Below the pieces are notes generated by a model. That model was not told where the DNA came from. It ran no database searches and saw nothing but the letters and a program-made list of their open reading frames with translations. A DNA stretch of 64,000 nt, from NCBI GenBank assembly GCA_964397305.1, contig CAYNIP010000019.1:1-64000 (forward strand), written 5' to 3'. Both the position numbers and the translations under genes were made by a program. Positions 8,549-17,589 of the stretch are shown piece after piece. The stretch's first letter is position 1. Each line of letters opens with the position of its first letter. The DNA comes from JAAUTY01 sp964397305. Its GTDB lineage: Bacteria > Cyanobacteriota > Cyanobacteriia > Cyanobacteriales > Spirulinaceae.

Positions 8549-10570
8549 CTACGGGCCGGGGGCCATCGCCTCCGCTTGATGCTGCGAGGGCAGGGCTTCT
8601 CGAAAGCGAACTAAATCCTGGCGGGGATCCGCACTGCTGACCTGGAGATCCAGGCGATCGCCCAAATTCACCTGGCGGTTGAACCGGTGCGGCAGTTCCA
8701 CTCCTAGGTCTTCCAGCAACACCAGGGCCAAATTGTCATCCGGCCGCAGCCACCGCAGCACCATCGCCGGCCAGACCCGCTCCGGGTGGCGGCGCAAGTA
8801 TTCCAAGCTCCAGTAGCGGTTGGTCTGGCGCTCCACCAAGGTGGCTTCGTAGGCCGAGGTGGCGACATTGTAGAGGATCTCCTGCAACTGCTCCGCCGTG
8901 AGGGGCAAGGGATCGCCCCGGAGGAAGGCCTTGAGCTGAAAGTGGGCGAGGAGATCCGTGTAGCGACGGATCGGCGAGGTCACTTGGGTGTAGAGTTCCA
9001 GCCCCAAGCCCGCATGGCGCGCGGGCACAACCCCCATCTCACTGCGGGGCATACAGCGGCGCAGGGCACAAAAGCGCACTGGGCCGGCGGGCAAGACGAT
9101 CAACTCTTCCTCCGGGGGCAGCTCGGGCTGGGGCTGGCCGCGAAAGGGCAGGGGGAGCCCGTGATCCCGTGCAAACCGCCCCGCCACCTCCCCAGCCAGG
9201 ATCATCATTTCCGCCACCAAGTGCCGGGCGGGGGAATCGTCTAGCAGTTCAATTGCGATTTCGTCATCCTTGACCTTGATCGAGGCCTCGGGCATCCGAA
9301 TCTCGATCGAGCCCTGGCGATCGCGCCACTGGCGACGCTGGGAAGCCGCCGCCGCCAAGCTGGACAACTCCGGCTCCGTCAAGAGCCCCAGTTGCAGCAT
9401 TTCATCCACATCCTCATAGGTCAGCCGGTAGGTCGGCTTAATCCGAGTGGCGTGGATGCTGTAGTCGGCAGGAGCCCCGCTGGGATCAAGCACGACACTA
9501 AAGCTCAGGGCTGGGCAGAGCTGCCCCTGAATCAAGCTCATGGGGCCGGTAGCAAGGCTCTGGGGAAACATCGAAATCGTCCCCGTGGGCAAGTAGAGGC
9601 TCGTGCTCCGCCGTCGTGCCTCGAGGTCCAGGGCGTCCCCGAGGGTGATCAGGCGCGTCGGGTCGGCGATATGAATCCAGAGGCGAACTGTACCATCGTC
9701 ACCGTATTCGACGCTGAGGCCGTCGTCGATCTCCTCGGTGCTCTCATCATCAATGGTATAGACCTTCAGATGGGTGAGATCGAGCCGCTCGGGGTCAGGA
9801 TCGGGGGGGGGCGCGGTCAGGTAATGATGGGCCAAATCGAGTACCTTCTGCGGATAGGAGCGCGGATAGCCGCTACGGCGCAGGGCCAAGTTTTCGTGCT
9901 CGGTCCACCAACCTAGAGCCACGAGTAACTCGAGGGCCGCTTCCGGAGTCTGGGGCCGGTCGAGGCTAGCGAGGAACTCCTGAGCCTGGCGGTGGGATCG
10001 CTCGGAGTCAAGGACGAACTTTTCTAGCTCCTCAAAGCGCAGGCGATCGCTCTCTTCCCAAGGGGGGGACTCCCCCGCGAGAGCCGCCTGCAAGCGGTCG
10101 CTGAAGGCCTCGCGATCGCGCTGCTTCTGAGCCTCGACCTCCAGTTGATGCTTGATCTCGGCTACCTGAGTCGCAGGACGCGGCTCGTAGATCTCGGCTT
10201 TGCGCTTAAAGTAAATTCTATCCTCGGTCAGCAAGATGTGGGCGGCATAGCACATCGGTGGCTGCTGTTCGGAAAATAGGAGCTGGGCCAACTCCGGCGG
10301 CGTGATTCCGGCTGCTTCTTCCACCAACAGTTCCCAGGCCACCTCCAGGCTGCTGGGATCACAGTAGTGCTCCGCTTGCTCGCGGAAGGCCGTAATCTCA
10401 CCTGATGCGTAGGAGCCCGCAATCATGTACTCAATGCGTTGGGGTCGCAGGCTGTGGGTTTGGCCGCGCTCATCAACAGCGAGCCATGTTTTTTTACCTT
10501 CGGGGCGATCAATGACGGCTAGTCGGCGCTCGCCCTGCACTCGGAATTCGACTAGCGTTCCCTTCTCCAC
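8549..10570 (-). CDS. rnb: Ribonuclease II/R family exoribonuclease (RNB domain)
   Basis: A 673-aa hydrolytic 3'-5' exoribonuclease acting in RNA turnover. The N-terminal 200 residues hold an SH3/OB-like RNA-binding part. The RNB catalytic domain (about 240-560) shows the Asp cluster TIDDESTEEIDDGLS that binds Mg2+, and the conserved TSPIRRYTDL motif near residue 537. A short C-terminal S1-like region follows. Length agrees with the cyanobacterial RNase II group (about 650-680 aa), shorter than classical RNase R. The start is GTG at 10570, with GAGG six bases upstream. No co-directional partner is close; the chemotaxis operon starts 137 bp downstream of its end. Confidence 0.9.
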   Translation of the reverse strand: MEKGTLVEFRVQGERRLAVIDRPEGKKTWLAVDERGQTHSLRPQRIEYMIAGSYASGEITAFREQAEHYCDPSSLEVAWELLVEEAAGITPPELAQLLFSEQQPPMCYAAHILLTEDRIYFKRKAEIYEPRPATQVAEIKHQLEVEAQKQRDREAFSDRLQAALAGESPPWEESDRLRFEELEKFVLDSERSHRQAQEFLASLDRPQTPEAALELLVALGWWTEHENLALRRSGYPRSYPQKVLDLAHHYLTAPPPDPDPERLDLTHLKVYTIDDESTEEIDDGLSVEYGDDGTVRLWIHIADPTRLITLGDALDLEARRRSTSLYLPTGTISMFPQSLATGPMSLIQGQLCPALSFSVVLDPSGAPADYSIHATRIKPTYRLTYEDVDEMLQLGLLTEPELSSLAAAASQRRQWRDRQGSIEIRMPEASIKVKDDEIAIELLDDSPARHLVAEMMILAGEVAGRFARDHGLPLPFRGQPQPELPPEEELIVLPAGPVRFCALRRCMPRSEMGVVPARHAGLGLELYTQVTSPIRRYTDLLAHFQLKAFLRGDPLPLTAEQLQEILYNVATSAYEATLVERQTNRYWSLEYLRRHPERVWPAMVLRWLRPDDNLALVLLEDLGVELPHRFNRQVNLGDRLDLQVSSADPRQDLVRFREALPSQHQAEAMAPGP

Positions 10571-11348
10571 TGACCTCGTCTCGCTCCCATCGCCTCGCTT
10601 TCCAGTGTAACGCCAATTGCGACTCCCTCAAAGGGGCTCCCCGCGCCCAGTCTGGCTCTCCCCGGCGGCCCGCGAGCGACGGGGAGCCCCCTGTAGTAGG
10701 ATAATGCTCAGGCTGTCCCCGAAGACCAAAACGGATCGTGAGACAAGAACCCTAACCCGAAATCCAGGTTCTAGAAGTTCGATTCAAGCCCTCACCCCAA
10801 ACCCCAGAGTATGAGGAGCTTTGAAGATCCTCCCCAGGGGAGCAGGAACTGGGGAATGAGGGCTGCCTAACGCACATCTGGCCGGAGGATTTCCTAGCAG
10901 GCGGTAGAGCCGCAAAGCGCGGTTTTTGGGGAGCGCCCCCGTTAGCCCCCTCCAACTTGAATTCCCAACCCAGCCTTGGGCGACGGCTCTCCGGCCCCCA
11001 AAACCGAGAGCAGCCGGTAGCTGGTACAGCGGTTTTTAGCCTAGCCCTCACCCCAAACCCCTCTCCCAGAGGGCGAGGGGTTTTACTAGTAAGAAAAATG
11101 CTGTAAGCTGAGTCAAAGTAAGTCACAGCTAAACCACCCGACACATTTGATACCCACTGATACCCACCGCTCTAATCAGTTTCTACCGCGAATTCTATTT
11201 ACCAGAACCCTGATTGTCAACGTGATGGTTTTGACCGATCTCAGGTTTTGTCACCTTGGTTCCTAGACTTTTATAAGCCTAGGCTATCGCCGTATTAACC
11301 CAAAAAAGAGGATAAAGCTGCTAAACTCAAGCGCTGAAATGTAACGAA
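10571..11348. other. Gene-free spacer with repeat fragments
   Basis: No convincing gene is visible. The stretch carries at least two partial copies of the dispersed repeat that begins CCCTCACCCCAAACCCC (near 10790 and 11043), the second with a CTCTCCCAGAGGGCGAGGG hairpin. The last 200 bases are more AT-rich and probably hold the promoter of the desaturase gene. Confidence 0.5.
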
Positions 11349-12329
11349 ATGTTGCTATACTCGAGGGGCTGCTGTCGTAAGGATTCTAGGGCCTTGAGCG
11401 AAACAAAACAATCTTATTCCCCCTTGACCCTGACATCCTATCTAGCTGGTCCAGCACTCATTATTCTGAGCCATCTTGGCTCCGGTCTAGTGATCTTGAC
11501 TGGCCTATCTTGGGGCTCCAGCCTCTGGATCTTGCTGCTGTACAGTGTCCGCATGTTGGCCACAACTGGCATCTACCACCGATTGCTCACCCACCGGAGT
11601 TACCAAGCTCCGCGCTGGATTTTGTGGGGGGGCTGTACCCTCGCCGCCGCCGCTGGCCAAATGGGCCCCAGTTGGTGGAAGGCTCATCATTTGGCTCACC
11701 ATCAATACGCCGATCAGCCCCTTGATCCCCACTCTCCCGCGAGGCCCTGGCCAAAACGCTCCGGCTTTGCTTGGTCTCAGGGCCTCTGGCTGCTATCCCC
11801 TTGCTTTTTTCCGGCCCAGCTCCCGGCTGATGTTGAGGCTGATCCCGTGTTGCGAACCCTGGATCGCCTGCATTTTGTCCCCCTGCTGACCCTGGGAGTC
11901 CTTTCCTGGTATCTAGGGGGCCTGGAATATGTCGGAGCCTTCTGCTTGAGCACGACCTTGCTGTTTCATGGGGTGCAGACGGTCAATTCCCTGAGCCATC
12001 TGTACGGAGCACAACCCTTTGTCACCTCGGATCACAGTCGCAATAATTGGCTGGTAGCTGGGTTGACCTTGGGGGAAGGGTGGCACAATTGCCATCATGC
12101 CTTTCCCGCCTCCAGCCGCCATGGCATCACCATCCGCGCTGGGCAGGTCGTTTATCTGCCTGATCCCACGTTTCGCTTTATTCAGCTCCTGGCCGCCCTC
12201 TCCCTCGCCTCCAAGGTGCGCGTCCCGGCCCCTCAAGCCTTGCTCGCCCGGGCCCAGCCCGCCCTGAAGGTGTCTCAGCCCCCGATCGCCGCTAATGGTG
12301 GGACTATCGCCTCCGATTCGTCATACTAG
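11349..12329 (+). CDS. Membrane fatty-acid desaturase (acyl-lipid/DesC-like)
   Basis: A 326-aa di-iron membrane desaturase. The three histidine boxes that ligate the iron pair are present: HRLLTH (residues 77-82), HLAHH (114-118) and HNCHH (about 245-250), with hydrophobic segments around 33-70 and 165-200. This HX4H/HXXHH/HXXHH pattern is typical of delta-9 (DesC) acyl-lipid and acyl-CoA desaturases, which introduce a first double bond into membrane lipids. It is monocistronic, with AT-rich upstream DNA and ahcY 80 bp downstream. The start may be ATG 11349 or a TTG about 16 codons later; the N-terminal 20 residues look poorly conserved. Regiospecificity cannot be decided from the sequence. 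Confidence 0.85.
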   Translation: MLLYSRGCCRKDSRALSETKQSYSPLTLTSYLAGPALIILSHLGSGLVILTGLSWGSSLWILLLYSVRMLATTGIYHRLLTHRSYQAPRWILWGGCTLAAAAGQMGPSWWKAHHLAHHQYADQPLDPHSPARPWPKRSGFAWSQGLWLLSPCFFPAQLPADVEADPVLRTLDRLHFVPLLTLGVLSWYLGGLEYVGAFCLSTTLLFHGVQTVNSLSHLYGAQPFVTSDHSRNNWLVAGLTLGEGWHNCHHAFPASSRHGITIRAGQVVYLPDPTFRFIQLLAALSLASKVRVPAPQALLARAQPALKVSQPPIAANGGTIASDSSY

Positions 12330-12408
12330 TAGATCGGCTGAGCGATCGCCCCCTAGCCGTTTTCGCAACGGTTGTTGATACTGAAGAATACTGCAACGGA
12401 AATTCCTT

Positions 12409-13686
12409 ATGACTACGACGGTTTCCCTTCCTAAGCACGATGTCCGCGACCTTAAGCTCGCCCAGCAGGGGCAGCAACGCATTGAATGGGCTGGCCGCGA
12501 GATGCCCGTGCTGCGATCGATCCAGGACCGCTTCGCCCAGGAGAAGCCCTTGGCGGGCATCCGCATCTCCGCCTGCTGCCACGTCACCACGGAGACGGCG
12601 CACTTGGCGATCGCCCTCAAAAACGGCGGCGCTGATGCCCTGCTGATCGCCAGCAACCCCCTCTCAACCCAGGACGACGTAGCCGCCAGCCTCGTTGCTG
12701 ACTACGGCATCCCCGTGTTTGCCATGAAGGGCGAAGACAACGCCACCTACCACCGCCACGTGGAAACTGCCCTCGATCACCGCCCCAACATCATCATTGA
12801 CGACGGCAGCGACGTAGTGGCCACTTTGATCCAGGAGCGCAAAGCGCAACTGAGTGACATCATCGGCACGACGGAAGAAACCACCACGGGTATCGTTCGC
12901 CTACGGGCCATGTTCAAGGACGGCGTGCTCAGCTTCCCGGCCATGAACGTCAACGATGCGGACACCAAGCACTTCTTCGACAACCGCTACGGCACGGGTC
13001 AATCCACCCTCGACGGCATCATCCGCGCCACCAATGTCTTGCTGGCGGGTAAAACCATCGTCGTCGCTGGCTATGGCTGGTGCGGCAAAGGGGCGGCCCT
13101 GCGGGCCCGCGGCCTCGGCGGCAACGTCGTAGTCACGGAAATTGACCCCACCCGGGCCATCGAAGCAGTCATGGACGGCTTCCGCGTGATGCCCATGGCC
13201 GATGCAGCGGCTGTTGGTGATCTGTTCATCACGGTTACAGGCAACAAGCACGTCATCCGTGCCGAGCACTTCGCCGTGATGAAAGACGGAGCGATGGTCT
13301 GCAATTCCGGCCACTTCGATATTGAAATCGACCTCAAGAGCCTCGCCGCCGAAGCGACGGAGATCAAAGCAGTCCGCAACTTCACTCAGGAATACAAGCT
13401 CAAAAGCGGCAAGTCGGTTGTCGTGCTCGGGGAGGGCCGCCTGATCAACTTAGCGGCCGCCGAAGGCCACCCCAGCGCGGTGATGGACATGAGCTTCGCC
13501 AACCAGGCCTTGGCCTGCGAGTATCTGGTGAAACACCAGGGCAAGCTGGAGCCCGGCCTGCACTCGATCCCCGAGGCGGTGGATAAGGAAATCGCCCGCC
13601 TGAAGCTCCAGGCCATGGGGATCGCCATCGACACGCTGACCCCAGAGCAGGAAATCTACATGAGCTCCTGGACCATGGGAACTTAA
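12409..13686 (+). CDS. ahcY: Adenosylhomocysteinase
   Basis: This 425-aa enzyme reversibly hydrolyses S-adenosylhomocysteine to adenosine and homocysteine, clearing the product inhibitor of methyltransferases. The N-terminal substrate domain contains CCHVTTETAHLAIAL. The NAD-binding Rossmann domain has VAGYGWCGKG (about residue 220). The C-terminal segment holds CNSGHFDIEID and the LLxLAAAEGHPS-type motif. The protein lacks the roughly 40-residue insertion of plant and some bacterial forms, as expected for this short subgroup. It is preceded by an 80-bp leader in which I see no recognisable SAH riboswitch. Confidence 0.96.
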   Translation: MTTTVSLPKHDVRDLKLAQQGQQRIEWAGREMPVLRSIQDRFAQEKPLAGIRISACCHVTTETAHLAIALKNGGADALLIASNPLSTQDDVAASLVADYGIPVFAMKGEDNATYHRHVETALDHRPNIIIDDGSDVVATLIQERKAQLSDIIGTTEETTTGIVRLRAMFKDGVLSFPAMNVNDADTKHFFDNRYGTGQSTLDGIIRATNVLLAGKTIVVAGYGWCGKGAALRARGLGGNVVVTEIDPTRAIEAVMDGFRVMPMADAAAVGDLFITVTGNKHVIRAEHFAVMKDGAMVCNSGHFDIEIDLKSLAAEATEIKAVRNFTQEYKLKSGKSVVVLGEGRLINLAAAEGHPSAVMDMSFANQALACEYLVKHQGKLEPGLHSIPEAVDKEIARLKLQAMGIAIDTLTPEQEIYMSSWTMGT

Positions 13687-13894
13687 GGCTCCCTGAAGCC
13701 TCGTCGGGGCCCCTCCTCTCAGCCCCTCTCCTGGGGGAGAGCGACCGGCAACGCGGTTGCCCGTGAGGACCAGGGGCTCCGAACCCGACCTTCTTTTTAG
13801 GCAGACCTCGCGTCTGACCCCGACTTCTCCCTAGAGAGAAGCCGGGGATCAGGGCCTCCAGCTTGCACCCGATCCCTCGATTGACACGGAAACG

Positions 13895-14962
13895 ATGACG
13901 GCAACCCCTTCACCCCTCTCCGAGGCCGAAGCCCAAGCCCTGCTCCTGCAACTGCGCCGCAAGGAAGGTAACTGGGTTGATTGGGGCCACGCCTGCCAGC
14001 GCTTGCAGCAGGCGGGCTACGAGGCTAGCGCGATTTTTGAGGAAACAGGGATCGAGGGCAGCCAGCAGAATTTAGTGATCGTGGCCGCCCAGGTCTACGA
14101 CAGTCTCGAGCGGGCGGGCGCGACAGCGGCCTTGCTCGCCTATTACCAAGGGCCCCGCAGTGATGTGCTCTATGAGTTGCGGCTGCTCAACCAAGCCCAG
14201 CGCTTGGCCGTGGGAGTTTTGGCTTGGCAGCAGTCCCTGGATGCGGACGGTGGCCGCGAGGTCGTGAAGGCGGTGCAGGAGGTGGCCCGGCGCACCAGTC
14301 TGCCGGAGGGGTTCACCACCCACCCAGGGGATGCCGTGGCCTTCCAGTGCTGGCAGCGGGCACGAGCCCAGAAAGATTTGCAGGTGCGATCGCGGGCGAT
14401 CGCCCGCGGCCTCAAATTTTCCCACTCCCCCGGCGCCCGAGCGCAGATCGAGCGCCTCCTGAGTGATTTCACCGTCGTCGCCGCCAAGCGCGCCCCCCTC
14501 TTGCCGCGCTATCGGCTGGAAGCGGAGGAGGAATTACCCTGTATCGTGCCCTTCGCCGGAACTCTGCCCCTCACCCCAGCTTCCATTCAGGCCATCCCCT
14601 CCCTGAGCTACGCAGAGCCCTTCCGGATTAGCCGCTTTGAGCAGCCGGGAGCCTTTGTCCCTCTACCCGGCTGGCAGGCCCTACTCAAAGCTGGGGACCC
14701 AGTCGCCTGCCAGGGCCAGGAACAGGACCTGCCGGGAGTCGAAGCCGCCACCCAGGAACCGGTGCTGATCGTGGTCGATCGCCAGGCTCAGACCTGGGAT
14801 GATCACAGCTACTTCCTCATCGCAACCGAGGACACGGTAGCCATCCGCTGGTTCCCGGAGCCGCCCAGCGAGCCACTCCTCGGCCAAGTGATTGTCGTTC
14901 TGCGCCCGAAAAAGATTTTGGATGAAGGGAATCTTCTGCAACCCTGGCAGATGGATGACTAG
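13895..14962 (+). CDS. raf1: RuBisCO accumulation factor 1 (assembly chaperone)
   Basis: This 355-aa cytoplasmic chaperone dimer holds RbcL antiparallel dimers during RuBisCO assembly. The N-terminal alpha domain (about residues 5-190) contains the KEGNWVDWG and GIEG...QNLVIVAAQVYDSL signatures typical of Raf1. A linker leads to the C-terminal beta dimerisation domain (about 210-350) with WDDHSYFLIA. The length is normal for cyanobacterial Raf1. It lies 208 bp after ahcY behind hairpin-rich spacer DNA and is probably transcribed on its own. The raf1 gene is essentially restricted to oxygenic phototrophs, which supports the assignment of the window to a cyanobacterium. Confidence 0.93.
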   Translation: MTATPSPLSEAEAQALLLQLRRKEGNWVDWGHACQRLQQAGYEASAIFEETGIEGSQQNLVIVAAQVYDSLERAGATAALLAYYQGPRSDVLYELRLLNQAQRLAVGVLAWQQSLDADGGREVVKAVQEVARRTSLPEGFTTHPGDAVAFQCWQRARAQKDLQVRSRAIARGLKFSHSPGARAQIERLLSDFTVVAAKRAPLLPRYRLEAEEELPCIVPFAGTLPLTPASIQAIPSLSYAEPFRISRFEQPGAFVPLPGWQALLKAGDPVACQGQEQDLPGVEAATQEPVLIVVDRQAQTWDDHSYFLIATEDTVAIRWFPEPPSEPLLGQVIVVLRPKKILDEGNLLQPWQMDD

Positions 14963-14980
14963 GGCCTCTCGCCAGTTCAA

Positions 14981-15078
14981 GCCAGAATCCAGTCAGAGAA
15001 CCCATGACAGCCTTAGCCGGTCTTGTCAGCCCTGTCGCTCAGAAGCCAGTGCTGGCAAGGGTTTCGTGGGTAATTAAC
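14981..15078 (-). repeat. Dispersed ~100-bp repeat, copy 1 (inverted relative to 62.8 kb)
   Basis: Read on the minus strand, this stretch runs from ACCCACGAAACCC through CCAGCACTGGCTT and GACAAGACCGGCT to TCTCTGACTGGATTCTGG. The same ordered blocks occur on the plus strand at about 62820-62981. The copies are diverged but collinear, so they form a repeat family without coding capacity. Confidence 0.6.
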
Positions 15079-15420
15079 GACAGATCCGAGGGCGCTAATG
15101 GGGTCGCGGCTTGGCTTCAGGCCCCTCGGAAGTCTGACCGCTGGGCTCAGGGCTCTTGCTGAGTAAAGTTGCCCTAAGGAGGTCGGGCTAGCATTGCAAC
15201 ACCAGAAAAATTGGGCTGCTCAACCCAAAACCCTTGCTGACACTGGGATTAAGCCGTGGCCGGTTCGTCATCTAGTCCAGCATCAAGCCGGGTCTACTGA
15301 TCTACTCACGCCTTGAGAGTTTCCCAAGCCCAAAGTTCGTGAGGTTGAGGGGCTAAGGCTCTAGGGTTGCAACGGTTGTCTGGCGGGCGGAAATCACCGT
15401 GAGTTCTGGAGAACTCAAAA

Positions 15421-15452
15421 CCCAGCCGCCTTCAGTAAGGGAGACGGCTGGG
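15421..15452 (-). terminator. Terminator of the repeat-protein gene
   Basis: Perfect 8-bp stem CCCAGCCG/CGGCTGGG with a 16-nt loop. On the minus strand the stem is followed by TTTTGAGTT. It lies about 50 bp past the stop at 15505 and fits a Rho-independent terminator for that gene. Confidence 0.6.
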
Positions 15453-15504
15453 CCATAGACCCGTATGGTGTAATCGATTACGACACTCTGGCCGCGGGCG
15501 CGGT

Positions 15505-15864
15505 TTAATCCAAGTAACCGATCAGTTCCCCGATGTCATCGATCTCATTCGCGGCAACGGGCCGGTTGCCCATCACGGAGTAAGTTTCGCTAATCACCAG
15601 ATGGCTCTTCACAATGGGGCGATTGCCGGAAACCACCATGCTGCTGGAAATTTCCAAACCGCTGGACACCACCGGACGCAGTCCCATTGTGTTGTAGGTT
15701 TCAACCACTTTCAGGTGGCTCCGCTCAATGGGGCGGTTTTGAGGCAGGGGCGCGGGTTGGTATACGTCCAAGCTCACTGCTTCTCTAGTTCCTGAGTCGC
15801 TGGCAACCAGGCTGCCGGCGTTGTCATGGTCTGTGCCGTTGTGCGCGACTGCTTCGGTGCTCAC
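15505..15864 (-). CDS. Small cyanobacterial protein with internal NRPI/ETY..MG repeats
   Basis: A 119-aa protein with two to three copies of a degenerate unit: a (G/Q)NRPI core, then a SHLxVxETYxxMGxRPV stretch (units near residues 43, 78 and 97). It has a Ser/Thr-rich N-terminus and an acidic tail ending in GELIGYLD. I associate this pattern with an uncharacterised protein family found in cyanobacteria; the function is unknown. GTG 15864 is chosen because AAGGGAGAA sits at good spacing; a TTG further upstream is less likely. There is no signal peptide or membrane segment. It is monocistronic, with a terminator downstream and an AT-rich upstream region. Confidence 0.7.
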   Translation of the reverse strand: MSTEAVAHNGTDHDNAGSLVASDSGTREAVSLDVYQPAPLPQNRPIERSHLKVVETYNTMGLRPVVSSGLEISSSMVVSGNRPIVKSHLVISETYSVMGNRPVAANEIDDIGELIGYLD

Positions 15865-16417
15865 GAGTTTTTCTCCCTTGCGGTGCAAACAATAGTTATC
15901 AAGTCAATCCGCCGCCGCGATCGCCCATTCACTGGCGCAGCAATGGTCCTAAACGCAGAGCCTGCTTACAGCGGCGCGAAAGCTACTCAATTGAATTTTA
16001 GATTGTTTTAACGTCTTTACGTCACCTCTAATATAAAACTACAGCTAACCGTTACAGAAATCGATAAAAATACATAATTCTGAATACAAGCAGCGGTTTT
16101 CACTCACCGTCCGACCCGACGGCTGCCGACCAACCTTGACGGGTGCATCTCACTTTGGAGACGCCCCTTTGCCCTACTGGGGAGAAGGAGCCGGGGGATG
16201 TAGACGCGCAGCGGCTTCTCGCAGAGGGGGCCCGGTAACGCTGTTCGCGCTAGCGTCGCGGAGCGATAGAGGGCGACCCTCTGCTCCATGAACAATCGCT
16301 CAAAATTCAGGAGAGCCGCGCTTTTTTTCGTCCACCCTGCCCGCGAGAGGCCGACGCGGCCCCCGTCGAGACTGGCTTACAATAGTTGGCCGCATCATTC
16401 GCTCGAATTTGAAGAGT
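15865..16417. other. Spacer holding a divergent promoter region and a repeat element
   Basis: The first 220 bases are AT-rich with short A/T runs and probably drive the repeat-protein gene. Bases 16139-16340 are a mosaic of the dispersed elements seen at 58, 61 and 62 kb. The final part is the leader of the glycosyltransferase gene. No gene is supported. Confidence 0.5.
16139..16340 (+). repeat. Mosaic copy of the dispersed MITE-like elements
   Basis: The left part (GGGTGCATCTCACTTTGGAG, then GCCGGGGGATGTAGACG) matches the left half of the element at 61391. From GCCCGGTAACGCTGTTCGCG through AATTCAGGAGAGCCGCGC and TTTTTTTCGTCCACC it matches the right half of the element at 62445. It thus looks like a fusion of two families. 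Confidence 0.65.
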
Positions 16418-17554
16418 ATGCTGCTTGCCCTGGTTGGTTGCCTGCTGCTTGTCATTGGCTCTCTCGTCTTCTATGCCGCCTGCGCCGTGCTGACCTGGCG
16501 CTTCTTTGCCCACTCTCCAGAAGGTAGTGCCCCGGACTATAGGCCCCCGGTCTCGGTGATGGTTCCTGTCTGTGGCCTCGAGGCGGGGGCCTGGGAAAAC
16601 TGGACCTCGCTTTGCACGCAGGACTATCCCGAGTATGAAGTGCTCTTTGGGGTCAAGGAGGCTGACGATCCGGCCGTGCCCCTGTTGCAGCAGCTAGTTG
16701 CCAGGTTTCCAGATCGGAGCCGTCTCTTGGTGGGGCTGCCCGCCCGGGGCATTAACCACAAAGACAGCAATCTCAGCTACTTGCTAGAAGCGGCCCAGCA
16801 CGAAACGATCCTCTTTGCCGATAGCGATATCCGAGTGCGCTCGGACTACCTCCGCATTGCGATCGCCCCCCTGGCTGATCCCCACGTCGGTCTTGTTACC
16901 TGCGCCTTCACTGGCCGCCAGCCCCAGTCCCTGGGCGCGGCCCTCGCCTCCTTCGGCCGCTGCACGGACTTCATTCCCAGTGCTCTGATCGCCCGGGCCC
17001 TGGATGGTGGCCTGCGGTTCGCGGTCGGTGTCACCCTCGCCACCCGCCGCTCCACCCTGGCGGCGGCCGGCGGCCTGCACCTGAGCCGCATTGGCTCGGA
17101 TTACAACCTCGGCAAGCGCATCGCCCAGGCTGGCTACCGGGTGGAGCTGTCGCGCTATGTGCTCGATTGGGACACGGGTTCGGAGGGTCTCGGCGCGGTC
17201 TACCAGCGGGAACTCCGCTGGGCGCGGACGATTCGCTACAATCGCGGGCCGATCTACTACACGCTGATCATTTGCTATGGCTCCCTAGCGAGTTTGGTGC
17301 TGCTGCCCCTTGCCAGTTTTGCGCCCTGGGCGATCGCCCTGGCCCTCGCGACCTGGGCCCTCCGCTACCTCCAAGCCCTGATCGCGATTCACTACCTGCA
17401 AAGTCCCCAACTGCGACCCTGGCTCTGGGCCTTGCCGCTGCGGGAGCTGCTGAGCGTGGTGGTCTGGGGGGCTGGAGCCTATGGACAACGGGTTTACTGG
17501 CGGGGCCGCTGGCTGCGGGTGGAGGGAGATGGATTGATTCGGTCGTGGGAGTAG
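16418..17554 (+). CDS. Family 2/21 glycosyltransferase (ceramide-glucosyltransferase/HpnI-like)
   Basis: This 378-aa membrane glycosyltransferase has one N-terminal membrane helix (residues 3-27), then a GT-A catalytic domain with PVSVMVPVCG, the metal-binding DSD in LFADSDIRV (about residue 130), and the acceptor-site QRELRWARTIR motif, followed by hydrophobic C-terminal helices (about 285-340). This arrangement is that of GT21 ceramide glucosyltransferases and of HpnI, which adds N-acetylglucosamine to bacteriohopanetetrol. No other hopanoid genes are nearby, so the acceptor is uncertain. ATG 16418 is chosen; a TTG three codons earlier is possible. It converges with the gamma-glutamyltransferase gene 35 bp away. 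Confidence 0.82.
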   Translation: MLLALVGCLLLVIGSLVFYAACAVLTWRFFAHSPEGSAPDYRPPVSVMVPVCGLEAGAWENWTSLCTQDYPEYEVLFGVKEADDPAVPLLQQLVARFPDRSRLLVGLPARGINHKDSNLSYLLEAAQHETILFADSDIRVRSDYLRIAIAPLADPHVGLVTCAFTGRQPQSLGAALASFGRCTDFIPSALIARALDGGLRFAVGVTLATRRSTLAAAGGLHLSRIGSDYNLGKRIAQAGYRVELSRYVLDWDTGSEGLGAVYQRELRWARTIRYNRGPIYYTLIICYGSLASLVLLPLASFAPWAIALALATWALRYLQALIAIHYLQSPQLRPWLWALPLRELLSVVVWGAGAYGQRVYWRGRWLRVEGDGLIRSWE

Positions 17555-17589
17555 GGGGCTAGCTTGGGTTGCGGTGCGGCTGGTGCGGC

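Larger units (their letters stand above)
14963..15504. other. Gene-free spacer between raf1 and the repeat protein gene
   Basis: No gene is visible. It contains an inverted copy of a dispersed repeat (14981-15078) and, at its right end, the terminator of the convergent gene. The middle (15090-15400) shows nothing recognisable. Confidence 0.5.

Noticed and set aside
10765..10790. A T-arm-like GTTCGATTC sequence suggesting a tRNA
   Set aside because: No acceptor, D or anticodon arm can be folded around it.
12330..12408. Possible SAH riboswitch upstream of ahcY
   Set aside because: The 79-bp leader does not show the conserved SAH-aptamer core.
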